This document shows, one piece after another, positions 50,301-62,300 of a stretch of DNA of 64,000 bases. Source of the stretch: Castor canadensis (lineage: Eukaryota > Chordata > Mammalia > Rodentia > Castoridae); NCBI RefSeq assembly GCF_047511655.1, contig NC_133392.1, positions 89,459,042-89,523,041 of the forward strand, in the 5' to 3' direction. The notes beneath the pieces were generated by a model. The model was given only the letters and a program-made list of their open reading frames with translations. It did no database searches and was not told the DNA's origin. Position numbers and translations under genes: made by a program. The first letter of the stretch is position 1; each line of letters opens with the position of its first letter.

Positions 50301-53300
50301 AATGAAATACCTAGAAGTAAACTTAACAAAGGATGTAAATGGTCTCTATAAGGAGAATTATAAACTCCTGAAGAAAGAGATCAAGGAAGACTACAGAAGA
50401 TGGAAAGTTCTCCCATGCTGATGGATTGGTAGAATCAACATAGTAAAAATGGCTATACTACCAAAAGCAGTTTACATGTTTAATGCAATTCCCATCAATA
50501 TCCCAATGACTTTTATAACAGAGATTGAAAAATCTACCCTAAAGTTCATTTGGAAACACAAGAGACCACGAATAGCCAAGGCAATACTCAGCAAAAAGAT
50601 CAATGCTGGAGGTATCATAATAACCGACTTCAAACTATATTACAAAGCAGTAGCAATAAAAACAGCATGGTACTGGCATAAAAACAGACATGAAGACCAG
50701 TGGAACAGAACAGAGGACCTGGATATGAGTAGTGGGAGAAAATATTTGCAAACTACACATCAGACAAAGGAGTGATAACCAAAATATTCAGGGAACTTAA
50801 GAAAGTAAAGTCTCCTAAAATCAATGAACCAATTAAGAAATGTGCAACTGAACTAAAGTTCTGTTTAGTCTGAAATTCTGTTTGAATTTCTCAAAAGACG
50901 AAATTCAAATGGCCAAAAAGCACATGAAAAAATGCTTCCAATCTCTAGCAATAAAGGAAATTCAAATCAAAACCACACTAAGATTCCACCTCACCCCTGT
51001 TAGAATGGCCAAAATCAAAAACATCATCAACAACAAGTGTTTGCGAGGATGTGGGGAAAAAAGAACCCTCGTATACTGCTGGTGAGAATGCAAGCTGATG
51101 CAACCACTCTGGAAAAAGATTTGGAGGCTTCTTAAAAATCTAAACATAGACCTGCCATATGGTCCAGCAATCCCAGTCTTGGAGATATTCCCAAAGGAAT
51201 GCGACTCAGGTTACTCCAAAGGCACCTGCACACCCATGTTTATTGCAGCACTATTCACAATAGCCAAGTTATGGAAACAACCAAGATGCCCCACTACTGA
51301 TGAATGGATCAAGAAAATGTTGTATTTATACACAATAGAATTTTATTCAGTCATGAAGAAGAATGAAATCTTACCATTTGCAAGTAAATGGATGGAACTG
51401 GAGAACATCATTCTGAGCGAGGTCAGCCAGGCTCAGAAAACCAAAAATTGTACGTTCTCCCTCATATGTGGACTTTAAATCTAGGTCAAACGCAGCAATG
51501 TGGTTGAACTTGGATCACATGACAAGGGGAGAACATATATGGGAGGTATGGGAATAGGTAGAAAACCCAAAACATGAAAGTGTTTGATGTCCACACTCCA
51601 GAGGGTTTAATACAGAAAGCTTAAAGTGACCCAGGTTATCATGAGCAGGGGATCAGGAACCAATGAAAAGATCAGTTAGAGATGAATCAACCTGGGTTAT
51701 AACATATTTGTACATGAAAGCAATGCCAGGAATCTTTTTGTATAGGTATCCTTAACTAAACTAGCAAAAACGCTTTGTCTTCCTTAAAAAAAAAAAGAGT
51801 AGTTTTTAGATTAAAATTTTAATTTTAATCAGAAATTTACATTGAGGCAAATAGAGAACTCAAACTTAAAACTATCAATTTTGTGGGAGGAGTGATACTG
51901 GGGTTTGAACTCAAGGTCTCCTGCCTGTGCTCTACCACTGGAGGCACTCCCTCAGCAAAAGCTACCAAATTCTTTTTCTCACTTATGTTCAAGGCAAGTA
52001 TAAAACCTCCAAGAGTGGGAACTCTGACCTGAACTGCCTTCTGGGTGGGATCGGCATTTTCTGATGTAAGGGACCCAAAAGCATCAATGAGGCCGTTGTT
52101 TTCAGCTACATCTGTAGCAAGAAAATGTTTTCCTCCTAAAACATAAATACATTAGTTAGTAGCTTTCTAGAAAATAAGTACTTTTCACATGTTAATAATG
52201 AAAAAGGTATCACTTTAAAGAAAATCAATGTTTTGGTTTGTATTATTAAGCTAGACCAGTGTCAGAGAGCTGTAAGATGAACTCTGAAATGCTAATTTAA
52301 ATTATTATAAGTATAACACATAATCTATATTTATAACAGAAACCTCAGCTAGAAAAAATACATCAAATAGTCACAGACCATAAAAGAAGATGTTGTAATT
52401 CCTGATATTTAGGCTCACAGACATTACAGACCCTTTCCATTTTTATTTAAGAAATAATTCTAACAAAGTTGGCTTTCAGGTTTTTCCAGACAAAGTGGAT
52501 CAGAAACACAAAATGAGAAAGACAAAAGGGGTGCTGTATCCCCAGGTGTCCTCATGGTAGCTGGCACTGAGGGGAAAGAAGAATGGGAAACAGGGGGACT
52601 AGCCCCAAAAGGTACAACTTGGTCAGAAATAAGTTAGATAATGGTCATGAAAATACTTTGACATGATAGAGTTTACACAACCAAGTATTGAAAAGCAAAT
52701 ATATATGTGGTACCATTAAAGCCAATTTGATACAATACTCAATACCCATGATGTAAATTGTGTATCCTCTACTATGTGTAAGAAGGCGTTAGAAATATGG
52801 AACCCATTTTCATCACTTCTGTATGCCTCAAATAACAGCTACTATAGTTAGTGATTATCTAGAAATTCACTGTTTCTTTTCAGCCTGAGCTCATGTTCTC
52901 CCACTCACAGCCCATGCCTGATAGAAGGCAGCCTATGCTCTGGTCTCAGGGGGACACCATTCCCTCCATGTGTTTGCATTGTTGCATTTCATTTATTATT
53001 TTTTGGTTATGCCTTGATCATCTTTCCTCACCTCCACTCTTCCTATACAATCTCAGCATCCTTTTTAAATTTTTTTTCTTTTATTCATACGTGCATACAA
53101 TTTTTGGGTCATTTCTTCCCCCTTCCCCCTGCCCCCTCCCTTACCCACCCCAACCCCTTGCTACCAGGCAGAAACTATTTTGCCCTTATCTCTAATTTTG
53201 TTGAGGAGAGAGTATAAGTAATAATAGGAAGGACCAAGGGTTTTTGCTAGTTGAGATAAGGATAGCTATACTGGGAGTTGACTCATATTGCTTTCCTGTA

Positions 53301-56300
53301 CATGTATGGTACCTTCTAAATTAATTCTTCCCAAAGTAACCTTTTCTCTAGTCCTGGTCCCCTTCTCTTTTAAAGTATCTGCTTTAGTTTCTCTGCATTG
53401 AGTGCAACAAATGCTATCTAGTTTTTTGGGTGTCTTACCTAACCTCATACCTCCCTTGTGTGCTCAAAGTCCAACCCCCTTGTTGTCAGCACCCTTTTTT
53501 GAGACCCAGCTCAGAAGCCACTTAGTCTCTCATGCTTTCTTTCATCACACTATACAACCCTGGGGGAATTGGTGGCTCCCTCTGCCCACATAGAACTTTA
53601 TTCTTTATTATTCCAGTAATGCAGGAATGTCATCTGGTTATATTTTATTTTTCCTCCAGACAACTGGACTTTAAACACCATGAGAAAAGAGATTGGGGCA
53701 GGTTTGACTCTGGTCTCCAAATCCTGGCAGAGTACCTGCAGAGTGGGAGCTCAAGAGAAGTTGTTGAGTTGTGAAGGCCTACATTTACATATTGTAATTA
53801 AAGGTGTGCAATATATAGGTCATGCTTTACCTGTTATTTTGCTCATCTCTGTTACTGCTGCATCAGCATCTGGTCCCAAAGCAATAAGATGAATGATGAC
53901 CCCACTTTGCTTCACAGTCTCAACACAACTACCTGCAGTGTTGTCCTCCCCATCAGTCAGCAGCACTATTTCAGACCCATCTAATTGGGAATTTTTCTTT
54001 TCAATTGCCTGCAAACATAATTTAGAGCACAATTACCATACTAGTTCAAATGTAACAATAGGAAATTAGAAACTATTATAGGGGAAATAGGTAGAAGTAG
54101 GTATGATAGAAGAGAGGGGAAATAGGTAGAAGGAGGTATGATAGAAGAGAGTCTCTGTTTTAAAATCATGGAATCTGCAATTAACAATCCCTGGGAATTT
54201 TATGAAATATTTTTCTGCCTCCCAATTACAGATACTATCTATTCAAATGAAAGTAGATGGGGACAGAGCTTTGGAAAACCCCACCTAGACTAAATGGCAA
54301 TGACATCTCAGTCTGGAAGAAATAATGTCAGTCAAGTACTCAAAGTTAAATTAAGTATCTTTTTCTAGACTATGCTTTCACAAGCCTGCAGTGTATAAAG
54401 TCTGTTGTACATACAGTCAGATGCCTTAAGAATCCACCTCAACATAAAAAGTAATTGATTCCAAATTAGAAAATAACTCACTATGCTTATAAATAAAATG
54501 TAGTTTAAATATATGTATGTTTAGGTCAGAGACCTAAATTTTCAACTTACTTTTAATAGAATGAGGACAGAACTAATCACATTAATGATGTTCAAAGACT
54601 ACATGAATAATATTTATTGAGTACTATTTGTAACTTGAATCATTTTCCTGTAAAGTACCACATTCGAAATATAGAGTTCCAAATCTAAGTACCTGGAACA
54701 GCAGAAAAAGTCAAAGCAGCCCAGGATAACAACTGTATTTCATTTTTAATAATAGTTTTAATTGTACTGGGTTCTTTGAGTTCTATTTTGGGAAACTGAG
54801 TCCAGTCCTCTCACTCTTCCATTCTAAATATCACCATTGTTATTATTATAAGCTAGAAAATACTTAATTGCACACAGTACAGGAACAGTAACAACACCAA
54901 GGGCAATGACAGGGAGACAGAAAAAACAGGGAAACCAGTTTCCCCACAGCAAAAAATTAGTACAGGACCAGAGGGAAATGAAGAAAACAGATACTCAGAT
55001 CCAGACTCCAAAAAAATGAAGATAAACTACGCCAAAGAACCCAATGGAGCCTGCAAGAATAATTTAAAAGAAGACATACTACAGGTACTCAATGAGAATT
55101 TTATAGAGATGATACTTGGATAGGGTCAACCAAAATGTACAGGAGACACTCAAGAAATTCTAAGACAACAAAAATAGAGAATTTGAAAAAGGAAAAGAAG
55201 AAATAAAGGAAACCATAGAAGTACTGTATAAACAACAATGTGAAACAGAGAACACGATGAATAAAAAGATAAATGAACTCAAGACAAAAATAGACAACAT
55301 TAAAGAGGAAACCACCCAGGATATGGAAAACCTTAGAAAAAAGAACGAAACAGAACTGCAAAACAAAATGGAAGGCCAAACCAGCAGAATAGAACAAACA
55401 GAACACAGAATCTCAGAATTCGAAGATGAAATGGTAATTAAAGGAAAAACCAAAGAACTATTAATTAAACAACTCAAGACCTGTGAAAAGAAAATGCAAG
55501 AACTCACCAACTCCATCAAAAGACCAAACTTGAGAATCATGGACATCGAAGAAGGAGAAGAGGTGCAAGCGAAGGGAATGCATAATATATTCAACAAAAT
55601 AATAACAGAAAATTTCCCAAATCTAGAGAAAGGTATTACCATACAGATGCCAGAGGCCTCCAGGACACCAAACAGACCAGATCAAAATAGAACTACCTCA
55701 CGACATATCATCATTAAAACAACAAGTTCAGAAACTAAGGAAAGAATATTGAAGGCTGTAAGAGAGAAAAAACAAATAACATACAATGGTAAACCCATCA
55801 AAATCACAGCAGACTTCTTAACAGAAACGTTAAAAGAAAGAAGAGCGTAGGGCGAGATCTTCCAGGCACTGAATGAAAATAATTTCAACCCCAGGATACT
55901 CTACCCAGCAAAACTATCATTCAAAATAGAGCAATAAAACTCTTCCATAATAAGCAGAAACCAAAACAATATGTGACCACAAAGCCACGACTACAAAAGA
56001 TTCTTCAAGGGACTCTGCACACAGAAAGTGAAACCCAACATAACCATGAAAAGACAGGCAGCACCAAACTACAGGAAAAGAAAAAGCAAGAAAATAGAGA
56101 GTAACCTCAACTTAGGTACACACAATCAAACCTTCAAACAACTAAGACAACTAAATGACAGGAATCACCACATACCTATCAGTTCTAACACTTAATGTTA
56201 ATGGACTTAATTCACCCATCAAAAGGCACCGCTTGATGAAATGGATTAAAAAGGAAGATCCAACAATTTGTTGCTTATAGGAGACCCATCTCATTGATAG

Positions 56301-59300
56301 AAATAAGCATAGGCTTAGGACGAAAGGCTGGAAGAAGATTTACCAAGCCAATGGCCCCTGAAAACAGGCAGGAGTAGCAATACTTATCTCTGACAAAGTA
56401 GACTTCAAACCTACATTGATCAAACAAGATAAAGAAGGACATTCAATGCTAATAAAAGGGGAAATAGACCAAAAGGAAATAAGAGTTATCAACCTGTATG
56501 CACCCAATGTCAATGCACCCAATTTCATCAAACATATCCTGAAAGACCTAAAACAATATATTAACTCCAACACAGTGGTTGTGGGAGAGTTTAACACCCC
56601 ATTATCATCAATAGATAAGTTATCCAAACAAAAAATCAATGAAGAAATCCAAGATCTAAATATAAAACAGATCAAATGGACCTAGTTGTTGTCTACAGAA
56701 CATTTCATCCAACTTCTACACAATATACACTCTTCTCAGCAGCCCATGGAACCTTCTCCAAAATAAACCATATCCTAGGGCACAAAGCAAGCTGCAGCAA
56801 ATATAAGAAAATAGAAATTATACCATGCATATTATCTGAAAACAATGCAGTAAAACTAGAATTCAACAACAAAAGTAAAGACAAAAAACATGCAAATAGC
56901 TGGAAACTAAATAACTCATTACTTAATGAACAATGGATCATTGATGAAATAAAAGAAGAAATTAAAAAGTTCCTGGAAGTCAATGAAAATGAAAACACAA
57001 CCTACCGGGACCTATGGGACATAGCAAAGGCGGTCCTGAAAGGAAGTTTATAGCATATATTAAAAAGACTGAAAGATCCCAAATCAATGACCTAATGATT
57101 ATCTCAAACTCCTAGAAAAACAAGAACAAGCAAATCCCAAAACAAATAGAAGGAGAGAAATAATAAAAATATGAGCTGAAATCAACAAAATAGAAACCAA
57201 AAAAAATACAAAGAATTAATAAAACAAAAAGCTGGTTCTTTGAAAAATAAACAAGATCAATACACCCCTGGCAAACCTGACTAAAATGAGGAGAGAAAAA
57301 AACCCAAATTAGTAGAATCAGGAATGCAAAATGAGAGATAGCAACAAACACCATGGAAGTGCAGGAAATCATCAGAGACTACTTTAAGAACATTGATGCA
57401 AAAATCCTCAACAAAATAATGGCAAACTGAATTCAACAACAGATCAAAAAGATTATTCACCACGACCAAATAGGCTTCATCCCAGGAATGCAGGGGTGGT
57501 TCACCATACGAAAATCAATAAACATAATAAACCACATTAACAGAAGCAAAGACAAAAACTACTTGATCATCTCAATAGATGCAGAAAAAGCCTTCAAGAA
57601 GATCCAACACCATTTCATGATAAAAGCTCTAAGAAAACTAGGAATAGAAGGAAAGTACCTCAACATTATAAAAGGTATATAAGACAAACCTACAGCCAGC
57701 ATTATACTTAATGGAGAAAAACTGAAACCATTCCCTCTAAAATCAGGAACCAGACAAGGATGCCCACTATCTCCACTCCTATTCAACATAATACTGGAAT
57801 TCCTAGCCAGAGCAATTAGTCAAGAAGAAGGAATAAAAAGAATACAAATAGGTAATGGAACTGTCAAAATATCATTATTTGCAGACGACATGATCCTATA
57901 CCTTAAAAATCCAAAAAAGTCTACTCAGAAGCTTCTAGACATCATCAATAGCTATAGCAAGGTAGCAGGATATAAAATCAACAGAAAAATCATTAGCATT
58001 TCTATGCACTTACAATGAGCAAACTGAAAAAGAATGTATGAAAAAAGAACCATTTACAAAAGCCTAAAAAAGAAACAAATACCTAGGTGTAAACCTAACA
58101 AAAGATGTGAATGACCACTACAAGGAAAACTATAAACTTCTGAAGAAAGAGATTGAGGAAGACTATAGAAAGTGGAGAGATCTCCCATGCTCATGGATTG
58201 GTAGAATCAACATAGTAAAAATGTCTATACTCCAAAAAGTAATCTACATGTTTAATGCAATTCCAATCAAAATTACAATGACATTCATTAAAGAGATTGA
58301 AAAATCTACCATGAAATTTATATGGAAACACAAGAGGCCATGAATAGTCAAGGCAATACTCCGTCAAAAGAGCAATGCTGGAGGTATCACCATACCTGAC
58401 TTCAAACTATATTACAAAGCAATAACGATAATAACAGCATGGTACTGGCACAAAAACAGACATGAAGACAAGTGGAACAGAATAGAGGACCCAGATATGA
58501 AGCCACACAACTATAACCAACTTGTCTTTGACAAAGGAGCTAAAAATATACGATAGAGAAACGACAGCCTCTTCAACAAAAACTGCTGGGAAAACTGGTT
58601 AGCAGTCTGCAAAAAACTGAAACTAGATCCATGTATATCACCCTATACCAATATTAACTCAAAATGGATCAAGGATCTTAATATCAGACCACAAACTCTA
58701 AAGTTGATACAGGAAAGATTAGGAACTACTCTGGAGTTAGTAGGTATAGGTAAGAACTTTCTCAACGAAACCCCAGCAGCACAGCAACTAAAGATAGCAT
58801 AGATAAATGGGACCTCATAAAACTAAAAAGCTTCTGTTCATCAAAACAAATGGTCTCTAAACTGAAGAGAACACTCACAGAGTGGGAGAAAATAGTTGCC
58901 ATCTACAAATCAGACAAAGGACTGATAACCAGAATATATAGGGAACTTAAAAAACTAAATTCTCCCAAAACTAATGAACCAATAAAGAAATGGGCAAGTG
59001 AACTAAACAGAACTTTCTCAAAAGAAGAAATTCAAATGGCCCAAAAACACATGAATAAATGCTCACCATCTCTAGCAATAAAGGAAATGCAAATTAAAAC
59101 CACACTAAGATTCCACCTCACTCTTGTTAGAATAGCCATCATTAGCAACACCACAAACAACAGGTGTTGGCGAGGATTCAGGGAAAAAGGAACCCTGTTA
59201 CACTGCTGGTGGGAATGTAAACTAGTACAACCACTCTGGAAAAAAATTTGGAGGCTACTTAAAAAGCTAAATATTGATCTACCATTTGATCCAGCAATAC

Positions 59301-62300
59301 CACTCTTGGGGATATACCCAAAAGACTGTGACACAGGTTACTCCAGAGGCACCTGCACACCCATGTTTTTTGCAGCACTATTCACAATAGCCAAGTTATG
59401 GAAACAGCCAAGATGCCCCACCACTGACAAATGGATTAAGAAAGTGCGGTATCTATACAGAATGGAATTTTATGCAGCCATGAAGAAGAACGAAATGTTA
59501 TCATTCGCTGGTAAATGGATGGAATTGGAGAACATCATTCTGAGTGAGGTTAGCCTGGCCCAAAGGACCAAAAATTGTATGTTCTGCCTCATATGTGGAC
59601 ATTAGATCAAGGGCAAACACAAAAAGTGGATTGGACTTTGAGCACATGATAAAAGTGAGAGCACACCAGGGAAGTGTGAGGATAGGTAAGACACCTAAAA
59701 AATTCAGCTAGCATCTGTTGCCCTTAACGCAGAGAAACTAAAGCAGATATCTTAAAAGCAACTGAGGCCAATAGGAAAAGGGGAGTAGGAACTAGAGAAA
59801 AGGTGAGATCAAAAAGAATTAACCTAGAAGGTAACACACACGCACTGGAAATTAATGTGAGTCAACTCCCTGTATAGCTATCCTTATCTCAACTAGCAAA
59901 AACACTTGTTCCTTTCTATTATTGCTTCTACTCTCTCTTCAACAAAATTAGAGATAAGGGCAAAATAGTTTCTGCCAGGTATTGAGGGGATGGGGGGAGA
60001 GAGAGGGGGCAGAGTGGGTGGTAAGGGAGGGGGTGGGGGCAAGGGGGAGAAATGACCCAAGTGTTGTATGCACATATGAATAATAAAACAATAATAAAAA
60101 AAATTTAAAAAAAGAAACATAAATTGATTATCAGCTCTGATTCTTCAAGCCCTTCAGTAGCTTTCTGTTGTTCTTAAAGCAAAATTACAAACCTCTTGTA
60201 TTTGTTTTGATGCTTTGAAAGATTCAGTCATTGTCTATTTCTCCAAGGACATTTTACACTCTCTTTGTCAATCTCTAGTGCCACCGGCTCCTAGCATTTC
60301 TTAGAATCATTCAGTTCTTTTTCACCTCTGTCCCTAAAAACTTTGTGTTCCCTGTTCTATAGGAACCATTGGTTCTGTCTTATCCTTCAGATTTTAGTTC
60401 TTGTCTTTTAGAGAAGGCCTCAGTGGCTCTCTACCTAAAGCAGTTCTCAGTCTTTCTCATTCTCCTTATCAGATCATCCTGCTGCATTGCTTCACAACAC
60501 AGTGTCTGTAATATGTAGGTACTATTTTTTATTCATGTATGTAGCATGCACCACAGAGGGAAAAAGATTTGTTTGGCACATAACAAGCAGAAAGTAAATA
60601 AATGATGAAGAAATGAAAACACGAACAGCCTTATGTGCTAGTCTTCATTATTATCCCATTACCCATGAGGTAATGAAGGATGAGAGAGGTCAAGAATCAT
60701 GCTTAGGGTCACAAAACAAATAAGCGACAATTGTGATTTTAACACAGACCTACACGTTACAAACTGGTTACAATCTGTGTAATTCATAAAAGAGAGAGAT
60801 TCAATAGAGTTGGGGGAGGTAGAGAAAGCTAAACAAAGGGGAGAGGAATTTGAAGAATTGGTAAAATTTTAGCATATAAAGATGGGAAGTAAAATATGTT
60901 AAACAGAAGAATTACAGGTGTAAAAGTACAGAGTCAGCCGGGGGCTTGGAGAACAATGTGGGCAGTAAATTGCTTGCAGCATAGAGTGTCAGGATGGGAA
61001 CCTGAGGAAAAGACTAGAAATATAGATAAGAGGAAACTTAAGGCTTAGGAAACTTTTGAGTAACATTAGACTGGGAAAAACAGACAATTTTATAGACTGT
61101 GAGTGGAAAAGAGGATTTCTATGCAAGAAAGTGACATAATTGATATTGTTATGCATCAAGATGAATGTTTGGATAAAATTCATGGTTTAATATAGAAATT
61201 ATTGTTCTAAGTATGTGACTCTAACACTTCACTTAATCCTTATGATAATCCTGTGGTATTCTTTCCAATTTCCTGCACTTTATAAAGTGTAGAGAATCCT
61301 AAGGGACTGAAAAGTTCAGTAAGTTTGCAGAGCAAGGAAGTAGCAGAGCTGCTACTGTGAAGTCAAAGATCACATTCTTGCTCACGAGGCTTGCTCTACT
61401 TATGACCGCCTGTGCTCCATTGACGTTCATACCTACAGGTCAGTTTGCCTTGTCTGAATGTCACCTAAGCTGAAAGGAGAACTGGCCCAAAGAGGATCAC
61501 ACTGTGTAACTTGCTTCACTGCCTCAACAGTTGATGGTTGTTGTATACAACCACACTTATGTTAGCACCAGCCATTGTACAGTTACAAAAGAGTAAGGTC
61601 CCTGACTTCATTGTCCTTATAATCTAGTGCATTTTGTGCTTATTTATTCCCTCACAATTTCCTCAATATTATGCTGATGTACTCAAAATCAAGTGAACTT
61701 TTTCTATGTGCTGTGTCCCGTGTCCCTTAGTTTTAATTATTTTAAATTATGTAGCAAGAATGCACAGCAGCACTTCATGTTAAAATGTCCTAAAAACAAA
61801 AAAAATTTGCAGCGTGATTTTCACCTGAAATGCAGCTTGAATTCCTTTACAGATGGAAGTTCCTCCACCAGCTACTGAAGGTAAGCTTTCCAGCAGCGTG
61901 TTTCGTTCAGTGTTGCCTTTTATTTGGATTAGTTCACTTTTAATACTGGCAGTACTATCAAAGTGAACCATCCCTACCCAGGATCCATTTTCAACAGTCT
62001 GCAGCAGGAAATATTTTGCTGCTTGATTCATTCGGTTGAGGCGGTCACTAAGCTGAATGAAAAAGGATGAGAAAACAACGAGGTGATTTTCAGCTGGAAG
62101 ATAACAGCAGCTCACACAAATAAGCATATAAAATGTATTGGTAGGAATTTTCTATAGATGTTAATGGAATTTTGAAGAAAGCAATTATCATTTTTTCAAT
62201 TGATGCAACTGAAAAATATGGTTATCTTTATTATGGGATACATACAATTAATTTAGTAAGCTTTTTACCTAGAGCTCATTTCTGGCGCCAGTTAGAGGTG

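Larger units (their letters stand above)
54806..60107 (+). mobile_element. LINE-1 (L1-B partner), 5' end deleted, copy A intron 7
   Basis: Partner of 9772-16107. The promoter, 5' UTR start and 5' flank are missing (junction at 54805/54806), while the 3' flank still carries the target-site sequence GAAACATAAATTGA. So it inserted whole and was later trimmed. It also lacks 360 bp of the RT region. ORF1 at 55257-55850; ORF2 C-terminal part at 58850-59605. Confidence 0.88.
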
